A stretch of 64,000 bases of DNA, from the NCBI GenBank assembly GCA_016702305.1, contig JADJEH010000017.1:496001-560000 (forward strand). The letters run 5' to 3'. The position numbers and the translations under genes were made by a program. Below the pieces are notes generated by a model. The model was not told the origin of the DNA, did no database searches, and saw only the letters and a program-made list of their open reading frames with translations. The stretch's first letter is position 1. The number at the start of each line of letters is the position of its first letter. Shown one piece after another: positions 6,649 through 16,208 of this stretch. The stretch is from a bacterium (lineage in GTDB: Bacteria > Electryoneota > RPQS01).

Positions 6649-7806
6649 TCAATCGTATCTGCCCAGCCACCAGACCATTTTGGCGTCTTGCTGGATGACT
6701 TTGTTCAGTTCATCAATGGTCATCTTGCGCAGGCTGGGGTTGGGCGATTGGCGTTTGGCCGTTTCGTAATTCGTGCCGTTGATAAAATTCTCAATCGGCG
6801 TCACGCCTTTGTATTGACCGATCGGGCATTGGAAGATGTAGCCGTCGGCAAATTCGGCCAAGGTGAAGCCCGGGTAGCCCTGCGCGTAAACAGACGTTTC
6901 GCCGGGAAGTTGCCCGAACGGCGTGTCTTTCAAATCGAAACCGACGGGATAGTACGATGGGCCGAGTTTAGCGAATAGCGCGTCAATTTGCCCGTTCGCG
7001 GGATAGACGAAAATTCCGCCGTAGCCGTCGCGCGGCGGCCAGATGGCGTGCAGATAAATCGTCATCACGCGGTCGCCGAGCGTGTTCTTAAGAAAGTTGC
7101 CCATACGGCCCGTTTCGAAGCGCACAAATTCGCCGTCTATAACGATGGGCTGTTTGTAGCTCGAAAAACCGTGGTGAATACCGCAATGGACCAGCACTTT
7201 GTCTCCGCGCAAAGTGGCATCCACGACCGTTTGCGCCCACAGGTGCTCGCCGCCGCCGCGCCAGACCTTGCGCTTGATCTCGGAGTTGTCGCGATCTTCC
7301 TCCTTTTGGATGAAGCTCCAATCGGGCGAGTCGTTCACGCCGACAATACGAAATCTCGGTGCGCTGTCGGGCAAGGTCTGATTGAATTGCCACGCGACTT
7401 TGAAAATATCAACGTATTCCTGAAAGCCCCAGAACGGCAACTGGTTGAAGGTGATTTCCCTTGCCAATGCTTCATCATAAGCAGCGCCGCTTAACAAGCG
7501 GTCAATCAGCGGCTGGTCCTCGCGGCGCGCGAACTCGGTGGCGAAGACGCGCACGCCGTTCATGTAGCATTTGGGGATCAGCTCGTGATAAAGCTCGAGG
7601 TTCTGCTTGATGCGGTGGAACTCGCCGAGAATGACAACATCGTGATCCGCGAACTTGCTCAACACATAATCCGCCGGTGCGAGCTTGTTGTAATCGAGAT
7701 AGTTCTGCAGCGCAGGCGCGAGCTTCTCATTCAGCGGCGGCGGCGCGTGCCGGTTCGTAGCGCAGGCGGAGAGGAGGAGAAGAGAAAGGAGAAGGATGTA
7801 TTGCAT
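6649..7806 (-). CDS. ChaN-like (haem-binding uptake / erythromycin-esterase-like fold) lipoprotein
   Basis: A 385-residue protein with a short signal sequence ending in LLLLSAC, a good lipobox, so it should be a lipid-anchored envelope protein. Residues 50-75 contain VVILGEFHRIKQN, the G-E-x-H motif shared by ChaN, TraB/Tiki and erythromycin-esterase-like proteins, followed by VRVFATEFARR. Later VLVHCGIHHGF supplies further histidines. ChaN proteins bind haem in iron uptake in some bacteria, but this protein is longer and lacks context for that. The enzyme function is unknown. It is transcribed with the minus-strand block 5372-10003 but is separated from the next gene by a terminator-like stem. 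Confidence 0.6.
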   Translation of the reverse strand: MQYILLLSLLLLSACATNRHAPPPLNEKLAPALQNYLDYNKLAPADYVLSKFADHDVVILGEFHRIKQNLELYHELIPKCYMNGVRVFATEFARREDQPLIDRLLSGAAYDEALAREITFNQLPFWGFQEYVDIFKVAWQFNQTLPDSAPRFRIVGVNDSPDWSFIQKEEDRDNSEIKRKVWRGGGEHLWAQTVVDATLRGDKVLVHCGIHHGFSSYKQPIVIDGEFVRFETGRMGNFLKNTLGDRVMTIYLHAIWPPRDGYGGIFVYPANGQIDALFAKLGPSYYPVGFDLKDTPFGQLPGETSVYAQGYPGFTLAEFADGYIFQCPIGQYKGVTPIENFINGTNYETAKRQSPNPSLRKMTIDELNKVIQQDAKMVWWLGRYD

Positions 7807-7853
7807 ATAGTTGAATAAAAATCAGCACATCATGCGCTGCCTTAACAAGTGCG

Positions 7854-8303
7854 CTATTTCTTGGGTTTCTGACCCGGAAAGCGGCAGAGTTTTCGAATTT
7901 CATCAATGATATCAGAACTAGTCAAGCCGACTGCTCCCGCACTGTCAGGTGCGATATTGGCAGGAGCATTGACCTCATAACCTATATGCTCCCAAGCATC
8001 GGGAACTATGCTTCCATGATGTGTGTAACTCTGCGTAAAATTGATAGCTTTTGCCAAACGGGCGATACGCAACACTTTAGCTGTATCGCAGCGTCCTTCG
8101 GTGACCGTATCGGCATGGTATGAATGAACCTTCAAGCGCCCATCAGCATAAAAGAGGACGGTAACCTGTCCTCCCATTGTCGTGCGTTGGAAGGTTATCA
8201 CAGCTTCCCTCTTCAGACCGTCTAACAGATTGGGTTGAGCAAGTGACGGAGCGGCAATTGCCATGACAAGAAGCAGAAGTAGAGTTCTCATATTGACCTT
8301 CAA
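7854..8303 (-). CDS. Small secreted protein of unknown function
   Basis: A 149-residue protein with a signal peptide (LLLLLVMAIAAPSLAQ). The mature part contains VITFQRTTMGGQVTVLFYADGRLKVHSY and two cysteines. I do not recognise a family. It sits 14 nt downstream of the BNR surface protein on the same strand, so it is probably co-transcribed with it. The ATG at 8303 is followed by another in-frame ATG at 8291, either of which gives a workable signal peptide. Confidence 0.6.
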   Translation of the reverse strand: MKVNMRTLLLLLVMAIAAPSLAQPNLLDGLKREAVITFQRTTMGGQVTVLFYADGRLKVHSYHADTVTEGRCDTAKVLRIARLAKAINFTQSYTHHGSIVPDAWEHIGYEVNAPANIAPDSAGAVGLTSSDIIDEIRKLCRFPGQKPKK

Positions 8304-8317
8304 ATCTTGCGATGAAC

Positions 8318-10003
8318 CTACCGCATCAACAGCAATTTCGCCATCGCTTGTTCACTCCCAGCCGAGAGCTTGGCGAAATAGACGCCGCTGGGCTCTGACA
8401 GTTCGAGCGCGTGCGTGTGTGTACCGGACGCGCGATAGCCGAGATTCGATCTCAGCACTTGTTGACCGAGTGTGTTATAGACGGTTAACGACACGTCGGC
8501 GGGAGACGTGAGCGAGTAGCTAAGCGTGGTGCTGCCGTTGAAAGGATTCGGGAAGGCGGCGGAAAGGATGAAGGATGAAGGATGAATGTTGAATGGATCA
8601 GCGGCGGCATTTGGCTCGAAGACGGAATCAATGATCGCGACGAAGGCGTCCTGATCACCTAATCTGGTGTCGGTCCAGACGCAGACGGCTTTGTCGGCGG
8701 AGGCATGCCAGCCGATGTATTCGCCGATTAAGCCTGCATCGAGCGTGCCGGCGCCGGGATTGCATGAAACCTCGGTGATGCGCTCGTTGGCGCGCCACGT
8801 CTGACCGCCGTCTTCGCTGACGGTGAAATAGACATCCATCAACAAATTGTTGGGATCGTTGCGGCGGTCGTACCACGCGCACCAGACGCGGCCCGCTTCA
8901 TCCACGGTAATCCACGGGTGAAACTGATCTACGGGATAGGCACGGTTTTCGTCATCAATCAGAACCGGTGTCGTCCATGTGTCACCGTGATTGTCGCTGC
9001 GCGTGAAAAAGACCTCGGTGTGATCGTGCGTCGCGTTGTCGTTGGTGTAGAGCGCGTAGATGCGGCCGCGGTTCGGGCCGGTCGTATTGTCCACGGCCAT
9101 GACCATGTACGAAAAGACCAGCAGCGCCGGTTCGATGTTGGCGCTGGTGAAGCTCGTCGGAAAGAGATCGTCTTCGGCGGTCCAGGTCGTGCCGCCGTCT
9201 AATGAGCGCGAGAACATGATCGCGTCGTTGCTGTAGCTGCCCCACGTCAGATAGACTTCACCGTTGGGACCGGTCGCGACATTAGCCCATTGCACGGAGC
9301 GCGTGTCAGAAATAATTTGCGGAGGCGCATAGGCTTCACCGGGACGCTTATAGACGAGATTGATGTGCGTCGAGTCGTAGTTGCCGGTGTCCGGGTTGCG
9401 ATAAAAGCGCGCCCAGGCCAGATAGTGCGTGCCCTGATAGGGCGAATCGGGCGAATTGTCAATTGCAAACATCTGCTTGTCTTCAAACGACGATTCGTCG
9501 GTTGTCAGCATCCCCCACACGGAGTCCTGCCACGTCACGCCGCCGTCGTACGATGACACGGAGAGCAGGCCGTTGTCGGTATTGCCGCCTTCTTCAAACG
9601 AGATGACGTTGGCCGTGAAGACGCCGTTGTGATCCACGGCCAGCGTGGGATCGCTCTGCCACGCGTAATACATCTGCGGGAAAAGCGTATCGTGCCACGT
9701 CGTACCGCCGTCGAGCGTATAGCCCACACCACAGCGCCGATAGCCTTCGCGGAAGTCGCGCCACACGGCCACCATGTTATCGGGATCGGTGGGATTGATG
9801 AGCACCTGCTCTTCATTCTGGATCTCACCCGAGTGGTCGCTGTTCAGCCGCTGATTCAGATATTCGTCAAAGCGCGGCGTGAAGGCGCGGTGCTCAAGCG
9901 GCACATGCTGCCAAACCGAGTGCGGCTTCTGAAATTCCTCAAGCGGCGTGACGCGGGCAAAGGCGAGGGAGGAAAGGAGGAGGAGTATTGGGATGCGGAA
10001 CAT
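8318..10003 (-). CDS. Secreted BNR/sialidase-like surface protein with C-terminal sorting domain
   Basis: A 561-residue protein. ATG 10003 is chosen because ACGAGG lies 8-9 nt upstream and a signal peptide follows at once (LLLLSSLAFA). The body has many BNR boxes (SYDGGVTW, SLDGGTTW, SDNHGDTW, SEDGGQTW), the Asp-box pattern of sialidase-type propellers; the sialidase catalytic arginine triad is not obvious. The end (AAFPNPFNGSTTLSY through LSAGSEQAMAKLLLMR) is a type IX-like sorting domain. The linker just before it (FNIHPSSFIL) is encoded by a heptanucleotide repeat at 8564-8597. Probably cell-surface or released. Confidence 0.82.
   Translation of the reverse strand: MFRIPILLLLSSLAFARVTPLEEFQKPHSVWQHVPLEHRAFTPRFDEYLNQRLNSDHSGEIQNEEQVLINPTDPDNMVAVWRDFREGYRRCGVGYTLDGGTTWHDTLFPQMYYAWQSDPTLAVDHNGVFTANVISFEEGGNTDNGLLSVSSYDGGVTWQDSVWGMLTTDESSFEDKQMFAIDNSPDSPYQGTHYLAWARFYRNPDTGNYDSTHINLVYKRPGEAYAPPQIISDTRSVQWANVATGPNGEVYLTWGSYSNDAIMFSRSLDGGTTWTAEDDLFPTSFTSANIEPALLVFSYMVMAVDNTTGPNRGRIYALYTNDNATHDHTEVFFTRSDNHGDTWTTPVLIDDENRAYPVDQFHPWITVDEAGRVWCAWYDRRNDPNNLLMDVYFTVSEDGGQTWRANERITEVSCNPGAGTLDAGLIGEYIGWHASADKAVCVWTDTRLGDQDAFVAIIDSVFEPNAAADPFNIHPSSFILSAAFPNPFNGSTTLSYSLTSPADVSLTVYNTLGQQVLRSNLGYRASGTHTHALELSEPSGVYFAKLSAGSEQAMAKLLLMR
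8564..8597. repeat. GGATGAA heptanucleotide repeat inside a coding region
   Basis: Three GGATGAA units plus degenerate units; read on the minus strand it encodes the linker NIHPSSFIL between propeller and sorting domain. Related degenerate repeats lie in intergenic regions near 34892, 59216 and 62366. Confidence 0.6.
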
Positions 10004-10217
10004 GGTGCAAACCTCGTAAGCTGTTAGCTGTAATATACCTCTCCCGTTCGCGAGAGGCAACGGCACTTTTGTTGCAGAAGCGAGTTATTCTGCTATCTTA
10101 AGCAAGACGGCGGCGAATATCCCGTCGCTAACATGTTGATATTGTTATGGTTGAAACGATTGTTGTCCTTTCATAAGTCCTTGAATTGCCCCGAGTTGCC
10201 CAAGGGGCGTTAGAAAT

Positions 10218-10991
10218 ATGTCAGAACCTCTGCAAAACCCCCTGCCGAAAGGCGCTTTCCGGATGACGTACGAGCAGCAGTTGGCGCTCGTGCCGTGGCC
10301 GTTCAAGGGCTACTGGAAAACGCTGGCGGCGCGGAACCGCTACTACAATCACGAATTCATGCAGGCCTTCGGCGACGGACTCGAACACGAGCCGGTGCTG
10401 GAAGCGGGCTGCGGCGAAAGCAGCGACTTGACGCGCCGCGAAGTCAAGATGCACCACCTCGTGGGCATTGATCCGCTGCCGGATGATATTCTGAAAAACG
10501 AAGGCCTTAAGTTCAAGGCCATCGGCGTCCTGGAAGACCTGCCCTTTCGCGAGGAGTACTTTTCGGCGTACTACAGCGATTCGGTGTACGAGCACATTGA
10601 CGATCCGGCCAAGTGCTGCAACGAGGCGTTTCGCGTGCTGAAGCCGGGCGGCAAGATTCTGATTAACACCAACTCCGTGTTCAATCCGTTCATGTTCCCG
10701 AACAAATTTCTCTCGATCAAGTGGCGCGAGCGACTGAAGCGCTCAGCTAAGATTCAGAGTGAGGGGACATTCCGCGCACCGTACAAGATCAACACCGCGC
10801 GACGGCTAAAAAAATACCTGCGCGAGGCAGGTTTTGTGGATATTCAGATCTATCGTTGGGGCGTACCCTCGATGTACCGGCCCAAGTGGGTGCTCTTTCT
10901 CTTGCTGTGCATGGAACTCTTGGGCGAGACGCCGCTGTTTTGCGGGCTCAAACATAGGTTGATGGCGACGGCGCGGAAGCCAGCGCGCTAA
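10218..10991 (+). CDS. Class I SAM-dependent methyltransferase
   Basis: A 257-residue protein. Motif I VLEAGCGES (about residue 60) binds the AdoMet methionine part, VGIDPLPDD is motif II, and YSDSVYEHIDDPAKCCNEAFRVLKPGG is the Methyltransf_11 core. The C-terminus contains a hydrophobic stretch (WVLFLLLCMELLG), as in several membrane-near methyltransferases of polysaccharide clusters. It is convergent with the flippase gene (15 nt between stops). The protein at 62393-63217 has the same general plan. Substrate unknown; the neighbourhood suggests a glycan or lipid-linked sugar. Confidence 0.82.
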   Translation: MSEPLQNPLPKGAFRMTYEQQLALVPWPFKGYWKTLAARNRYYNHEFMQAFGDGLEHEPVLEAGCGESSDLTRREVKMHHLVGIDPLPDDILKNEGLKFKAIGVLEDLPFREEYFSAYYSDSVYEHIDDPAKCCNEAFRVLKPGGKILINTNSVFNPFMFPNKFLSIKWRERLKRSAKIQSEGTFRAPYKINTARRLKKYLREAGFVDIQIYRWGVPSMYRPKWVLFLLLCMELLGETPLFCGLKHRLMATARKPAR

Positions 10992-11006
10992 CCCCCGTGC
11001 GCAGCA

Positions 11007-12527
11007 TCAGAATTTCCAGAGCGGCTTCGGCAGTTTGCTGTTGATGAAATCGCGTTCTTCTTTTGAGAAGCCGCGATTGATCAGTGAGAACAGCAGGAAC
11101 AGCACGCTGAAGATGAACACACTGGCGATGACGCCGAGCAGGCTGTTCAGATAGGGTTTCAGTAAATAGATGACGGCTCCGGCCGCGACAGCATTCAGCC
11201 AGATGCGAATGTTGCCCCAGACATCCATGCGCGCATTGGCGATGCGCTTGACGTTGTAATAGACGATGTTGTTCTGTAACACCATCGCCAGCCCCGTAAT
11301 CCAGGGCATGACATTGTAGCCGTATTTCGGCAAGAGCAGCACGCCTGCGATGATCTTCAACACGCCCGCGATCTTGGCGTAGATAAGAATATCCACCCGC
11401 TCGTGGTTTTGCATCATCAGCCCGAGCGGCTGTCGCAGCGAGACGGCCGGGAGAAACAGCGCCATCACCGCGACGAGCATCCAGGCGTCGGCATAGCGCG
11501 GATCGAAAACGTAAATGATCACTTCCTTGGACATCACGGCCAGCCAAACGGCGACCGCAACGGTGGGGAAGAGCGTGGCTTTGATCAGCAGGCGGAAGCC
11601 AAACTCGGCTTTCTCCTTATTCGCGCCGTACTCGCTGAAAAAGAGCGGCTGCACGACCGGGCCAAGCATCTTCATCGGCAGCACTTTTTGCGCGAGGTCG
11701 TTGATGCGGTTGGCCAGTCCGTAAAAGCCCGTGGCGATGCCGCCAAGCATCCCGCTGACCAGAAAGAAATCCGTGGCGACAGAGAGAATCGAAACGCCAA
11801 TCTCATTGAGATAGCTCAGGCTCGCGAATCTCTTCATCCGCGGCCAGTCAAGCGCGGGCGCGGCGGATTCCGACGGGGATACGTTCGTGCGGCGATAGGC
11901 GAGGGCGTAGAAGATCAGGCAGCCGAGCAGCGCAAGACCTTCGGCGATGACGACGGCCATGAAATCGCGGTAGAGAAAATACACGCCGCCCAGCAGTAAG
12001 AGCCGCACGGTGTTGTAGGCGAGCGTGACATTGAAGATCGTCTGCTGACGAAAGACCGCGCTGAAGACCAGATGATAGACTTCGGTCAGCAGATAGAGTA
12101 TCGCGGCAAGACTGAAGACGCGCAGGATGTCCGTGTCGCCGGGGAAATTGATCCAGCGCGAGATCTGCGGCGCGAGGAAGAAAACCACCGCACTCGTGCC
12201 CAGCGCGACCAGGAGTTGCGCACGCATTACCGTCTTGAAAATCGTGTGTACACCGCGCCAATCGTGCAGGTTGAAGCGCTCGGGAATGTAACGCGTCAAG
12301 AGATTGGGTGCGCCAAGCTGAAAGACCATCGAGAGATTGACCATCACTCCGATGAACAGCAGCGAGTAGAGTCCGTACTGTTCTACGGTCAAAACATCGA
12401 GCAGCAATTTGATGACGATGTAGGAAAACACGGCCCCAATCGCCTTGCCCAACAGGGAAAAGGCGGCGTTGCGCAGCGTGCGGCGGCGCGGCTTCGTGCC
12501 GGAAGATGTGTTTAAGTCGTCGGACAA
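11007..12527 (-). CDS. Polysaccharide flippase (Wzx/RfbX-like, MOP superfamily)
   Basis: A 506-residue protein with about 12-14 hydrophobic segments across its length, beginning with RTLRNAAFSLLGKAIGAVFSYIVIKLLLDVL, typical of the oligosaccharide flippase family. It would move a lipid-linked sugar chain across the inner membrane. ATG 12527 gives a polar N-terminal tail of 15 residues; MLKT-type alternatives are not seen. Gene neighbours (methyltransferase, glycosyltransferase, amidotransferase-like) fit a surface polysaccharide locus. It is divergent from the PHP gene at 12618. Confidence 0.85.
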   Translation of the reverse strand: MSDDLNTSSGTKPRRRTLRNAAFSLLGKAIGAVFSYIVIKLLLDVLTVEQYGLYSLLFIGVMVNLSMVFQLGAPNLLTRYIPERFNLHDWRGVHTIFKTVMRAQLLVALGTSAVVFFLAPQISRWINFPGDTDILRVFSLAAILYLLTEVYHLVFSAVFRQQTIFNVTLAYNTVRLLLLGGVYFLYRDFMAVVIAEGLALLGCLIFYALAYRRTNVSPSESAAPALDWPRMKRFASLSYLNEIGVSILSVATDFFLVSGMLGGIATGFYGLANRINDLAQKVLPMKMLGPVVQPLFFSEYGANKEKAEFGFRLLIKATLFPTVAVAVWLAVMSKEVIIYVFDPRYADAWMLVAVMALFLPAVSLRQPLGLMMQNHERVDILIYAKIAGVLKIIAGVLLLPKYGYNVMPWITGLAMVLQNNIVYYNVKRIANARMDVWGNIRIWLNAVAAGAVIYLLKPYLNSLLGVIASVFIFSVLFLLFSLINRGFSKEERDFINSKLPKPLWKF

Positions 12528-12617
12528 GATGCGGTTGACTTGATTGTCTCTGAAGAAACTGGTATGTTACTGACTCAGTTGAAGAGGTTGCGAACGCCGA
12601 AAGGCCGCTGATTCACC

Positions 12618-13379
12618 GTGTTTCGCTACGATCTGCATACGCACTCCTGCGCTTCGCATGACTGTAAGACCCGTTACCGCGATCTGGTCGAGATGACTCG
12701 GCGCCGCGGACTAACGGGCATTGCCCTGACGGATCATGACACAATCGAGGGCTGCGCAGCGCTCCAAAGTATTTGGCCGGAGGATTTGCATTTGATCCAC
12801 GGCTGCGAACGCACGCTGGAGGACGGCTCACACATCATCGGACTGTTTCTGAGTGACGTTCTGCGCGGCTCTACGCTGCGCGACGTGGTAGCGGAGATTC
12901 GTGCACAGGGCGGCCTGATCTATCTGCCGCATCCGTATCGCGAATATTCAGGCGTGCTCGGTGCAGCGGCGCAGCATTCGGAAGACGATCGCGCTTGGAT
13001 CGCCGCCCAGGCCGACTTAATCGAGATCTACAATCGCAAATGCACCGCGGCGGAAAACGCCCGGGCGCTGGCGCTGGCGAACGAACTGCAGAAAAACTTC
13101 GCGGGGGGCAGCGACGCGCATCGCCCGCATGAAATCGGTTTCGGCGTGACTGAATTCGCGGCGCGCCTGAGTCCGACGGAATTTACCACACACGCCGCCC
13201 TTGGTCTGTCCGAGCAGGCCGCCGCCTTGCAGACGGCGCATCGTGAGGTGACGCCAAGCACGCGGCCACGAGACGTGGTACGCAATTTATTGAAAGACAC
13301 CGGACTGCTGAAACCGGCGCGCTCCTTGCGCAATCGCTGGCTCAGCCGTCAACAACCTTCGCTCATACGATACCGATGA
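12618..13379 (+). CDS. PHP-domain phosphoesterase
   Basis: A 253-residue protein starting at GTG 12618. The metal ligands of the PHP superfamily are visible: DLHTHS near the start, TDHDT around residue 40, LPHPYR around 100, and the late GGSDAHRP. The order resembles the 3',5'-nucleoside bisphosphate phosphatase/YciV group more than DNA polymerase PHP domains. Its stop overlaps the start of the aminotransferase gene (ATGA), so the two are translationally coupled. PHP proteins include histidinol phosphatases, and the next gene is HisC-like, so a paired two-step role is possible but unproven. Confidence 0.82.
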   Translation: MFRYDLHTHSCASHDCKTRYRDLVEMTRRRGLTGIALTDHDTIEGCAALQSIWPEDLHLIHGCERTLEDGSHIIGLFLSDVLRGSTLRDVVAEIRAQGGLIYLPHPYREYSGVLGAAAQHSEDDRAWIAAQADLIEIYNRKCTAAENARALALANELQKNFAGGSDAHRPHEIGFGVTEFAARLSPTEFTTHAALGLSEQAAALQTAHREVTPSTRPRDVVRNLLKDTGLLKPARSLRNRWLSRQQPSLIRYR

Positions 13380-14461
13380 ACCCGAACGCATTTTCCGTCA
13401 ATCGGCTGGATACGATTCAGCCGTATAAACCAAGCAATCAGGTCGCGTGGTTCCTGCCGCCGGAATCCCGCCCGCTTAAACTCGATTGGAACGAGTCCCC
13501 GTTGCCGCCGTCTTCGAAAGTGCAGGCGGCCGTGCGCAAGTTCCTCGAACATCCAAACGCGCTGAACTGGTATCCCGATGCGAACTCGCATGATTTGCGC
13601 ATTAAACTCGGGCAGCATTGGCAGGTGGCTGAGGAGTGCGTGCAAACCTACTGCGGTTCGGATTCAGCGCTGCATTCGGCGGTGCGGATTTTCACGCGGA
13701 CCGGCGAAACGGTGCTGATGGTGTCGCCGACGTATGACAATTTCCGCATTTATGCGCTCGAAGCACAGTGCAAGGTCGTGCTCGACGGTCCGCAGGACAT
13801 CTACACGCTTACGGGAGCCGAGCTGGCCGCGCTTGTCGAAAAACACAAACCGCGTCTCGTCTACCTGTCCAATCCCAATAATCCGACGGGTTGGCTTGTG
13901 CCGGAGCGTGACATCGTCGAGACGGCGCAGCGCTTCCCCGAAACAATGTTCATCGTGGATGAGGCGTACGCCGAGTTCTCGGGGGTGACGGTGATTCCGC
14001 GCGCAGTGGACCTGGCCAATTTGGTCGTGTTCCGCACGTTCTCCAAGGCCTACGGGTTGGCCGGACTGCGCATCGGTTACGTGATTGGCTCCCCCGGCAA
14101 TATCGCCAATCTAAACTTGATTCGCAACGGCAAGAACGTCTCCATGATCGGCCAGGTGGCGGCGATTGCGGCGCTGGACGATCAAGATTACCTCAAGGAG
14201 ATCCTCGAGCGCGTCCGGGCCGGCGAGCAGATTCTCGAGGACGGGCTGACGCGGCTGGGCTTCGGTTACCGTGCCTCACCCGCGAATTTCGTCTTGGTGA
14301 AATTCCCCGATGCCAAGCGCGTGCAGGACGGCTTGGTCGAACAGAATGCGTTCGTGCGTTCAATGAGCCACCTGCCGGGCATGGAAGGCTATTTGCGCAT
14401 TACGCTGGGCGACCGTGAGCAGATGACGCGGTTCATGGCGGCCTTGGAAAAAACGCTCTAA
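13376..14461 (+). CDS. Histidinol-phosphate aminotransferase-like PLP enzyme
   Basis: A 361-residue fold-type I aminotransferase of the HisC/CobD group. The PLP lysine lies in TFSKAYGLAGLRIGY (about residue 223), LSNPNNPTGWLVP is the conserved Asn/Gly loop, and VDEAYAEFSG carries the Asp-x-x-Tyr pair. Length is normal for HisC. No other histidine biosynthesis gene is nearby; neighbours are a PHP phosphoesterase (4-nt overlap) and an asparagine-synthase-like gene (8-nt gap). It may be a housekeeping HisC or a paralogue that acts on a phosphorylated amino alcohol for surface glycan decoration. I therefore give no symbol. Confidence 0.82.
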   Translation: MNPNAFSVNRLDTIQPYKPSNQVAWFLPPESRPLKLDWNESPLPPSSKVQAAVRKFLEHPNALNWYPDANSHDLRIKLGQHWQVAEECVQTYCGSDSALHSAVRIFTRTGETVLMVSPTYDNFRIYALEAQCKVVLDGPQDIYTLTGAELAALVEKHKPRLVYLSNPNNPTGWLVPERDIVETAQRFPETMFIVDEAYAEFSGVTVIPRAVDLANLVVFRTFSKAYGLAGLRIGYVIGSPGNIANLNLIRNGKNVSMIGQVAAIAALDDQDYLKEILERVRAGEQILEDGLTRLGFGYRASPANFVLVKFPDAKRVQDGLVEQNAFVRSMSHLPGMEGYLRITLGDREQMTRFMAALEKTL

Positions 14462-14469
14462 GACCCTCG

Positions 14470-16194
14470 ATGTGGATTGCCTTCACGCTGAAGCGTGGTG
14501 AAGCCGCGGACGCGGCGCGCGTCGTGCGCGGCGCCACGTGGAATCTGGTCATCGAGCGCGACGACCACAACGGTCCGTTCTATCCGCACGTTCTCGAAGC
14601 GGATGGAGCGGATCGTTTTCGTTTTGTGGCCGGACGCATCGTCGGACACGCACATAACACGCTGCCCGATGTGCCGCCCTTCGCGGGCGCGCGCGAGCCG
14701 GACGGCGGTTTCATTGCGCTTGAGTTTGACAAAGCGAGCGGCACACTGAAGATCGCGTCGGACGTGTTCAATGCGCAGCGCTGGTTCTATCGGCAGACGG
14801 AAGACGGCTGGCTAATCGCCAATTCGCTGCGGTGGCTTTATCGCGTGAGCGCCGTGAAACCTGCGCTCGAACTACGCGCGGTGCCGTATCTGTTGCGCAT
14901 GGGCTACATTCCCGAGCCGTACACGCCGCTGACCGGCGTGTTAAGTTTAGCGACGGGCCAGCAGCTCGAGATCGAGCACGGCACTGCGACCGTCAGGCAG
15001 CGCGCGGCCATTCCCGTTGAACGGCGTGCAACAACGATCAGCGCCGACGCACCGCACCAGATCGCCGAACTGCTGCGCGACGAAGTGAAGCGGCAAATCG
15101 GCGGACTCGAACAGGTGTGGATTCCTCTGTCAGGCGGCATTGACTCACGCTTTCTGCTGGCATGCGCACTGACAGCGGTGCCCGCGGAGGCGATTCACAC
15201 GATGACATTCGGCAGCAGTCATTCGCTCGACGTGCGCATCGGTTCGGCGCTCGCCAGACAGTGCGGCGTGAAGAATGTCACCTTGCCGTTAGACGAGCGC
15301 TCGATTGCGCCGATACTTGACGACAATTTCGCCGTGGCCGAGGGCGTATATTGGACGGTGCCGGACTACCCGGTGCGCGCATTCGGCGAAGCGCTGCCAG
15401 ACAATACGATTGCTCTGAGCGGATTCGTCGGCGACCCCGTGTTCGGTTCCAAGGAAGGCAAGTTGAGCATACTCGAAGCGGCGGCGGGACGCGAGAATGA
15501 GCTGGCGAAGACGTTCTGGAAAGGCGGTACGTATGTCAGCGAAGAGATTGTCAACGCGCTGTGCGACTCAAACGAACACGACCCGCTGAAGGTCAAAGAC
15601 ATCTTCCGCGCGATCCCCGGGCGCACGATGATGGAGCGCTACGACTATTGGTATTTTGGGCAGCACAGCGTCAACCGCACAATGTTCGCCGTAACACCCG
15701 CACGGGCCAAAGCGTTTTACGCGATGCCGTTTATCGCGAACCCGGTGCTTGATCTGGCCTTTGCTCTACCGACTGAATTGCGCCGCGGGCAACACGCATA
15801 TTTTGCCGCGCTCGAAACGGGCTTTCCCGAGTTCTACAACTTTCCCACTACGCGCAATCACGGTTTTCCGCTGCACGTGCGGCGTTCGCCGGCGCTGGCA
15901 TTGACACGCGTGCGGCGCGGACTGTTGCGCGCGTTGGATGAAAAGCTGGGAAACCGCTTCGGCTGGCACCTGTTTCATTCACCGCGCGCCAACTACGCGC
16001 ATCCGCGCGAATTGCTGCGCCGGAAGCATCGCGCCGACGTGTTGAGCGCGCTCGACGCGCTGCGTGCGATGCCGGTGTTGAACCGCGCACAGTTGGAAAA
16101 AATCGGGCGGCACGTGACGCGCGGCTACGGCGTGGATCCGTTGCTGCTGCGCGGACTCTTGACACTGGCGCAGTGGTTGAAGGAATATCGGTAG
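14470..16194 (+). CDS. Asparagine-synthase-like protein without the glutaminase cysteine
   Basis: A 574-residue protein. Residues 1-190 resemble a class II glutamine amidotransferase fold, but the sequence begins MW, not MC, so the catalytic N-terminal cysteine is absent. Residues 210-480 carry the ATP-pyrophosphatase domain with WIPLSGGIDSRFLL (the SGG-x-DS loop). Such proteins occur in exopolysaccharide and peptide loci, where they amidate or ligate non-standard substrates. It could use free ammonia or another amine. Probably in one operon with the PHP and aminotransferase genes; the glycosyltransferase follows after about 14 nt. Confidence 0.8.
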   Translation: MWIAFTLKRGEAADAARVVRGATWNLVIERDDHNGPFYPHVLEADGADRFRFVAGRIVGHAHNTLPDVPPFAGAREPDGGFIALEFDKASGTLKIASDVFNAQRWFYRQTEDGWLIANSLRWLYRVSAVKPALELRAVPYLLRMGYIPEPYTPLTGVLSLATGQQLEIEHGTATVRQRAAIPVERRATTISADAPHQIAELLRDEVKRQIGGLEQVWIPLSGGIDSRFLLACALTAVPAEAIHTMTFGSSHSLDVRIGSALARQCGVKNVTLPLDERSIAPILDDNFAVAEGVYWTVPDYPVRAFGEALPDNTIALSGFVGDPVFGSKEGKLSILEAAAGRENELAKTFWKGGTYVSEEIVNALCDSNEHDPLKVKDIFRAIPGRTMMERYDYWYFGQHSVNRTMFAVTPARAKAFYAMPFIANPVLDLAFALPTELRRGQHAYFAALETGFPEFYNFPTTRNHGFPLHVRRSPALALTRVRRGLLRALDEKLGNRFGWHLFHSPRANYAHPRELLRRKHRADVLSALDALRAMPVLNRAQLEKIGRHVTRGYGVDPLLLRGLLTLAQWLKEYR

Positions 16195-16208
16195 CGAAGG
16201 AGCGCAAG

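Noticed and set aside
13376..14461. HisC as part of a histidine operon
   Set aside because: No other his gene is visible; neighbours are envelope and PHP genes.
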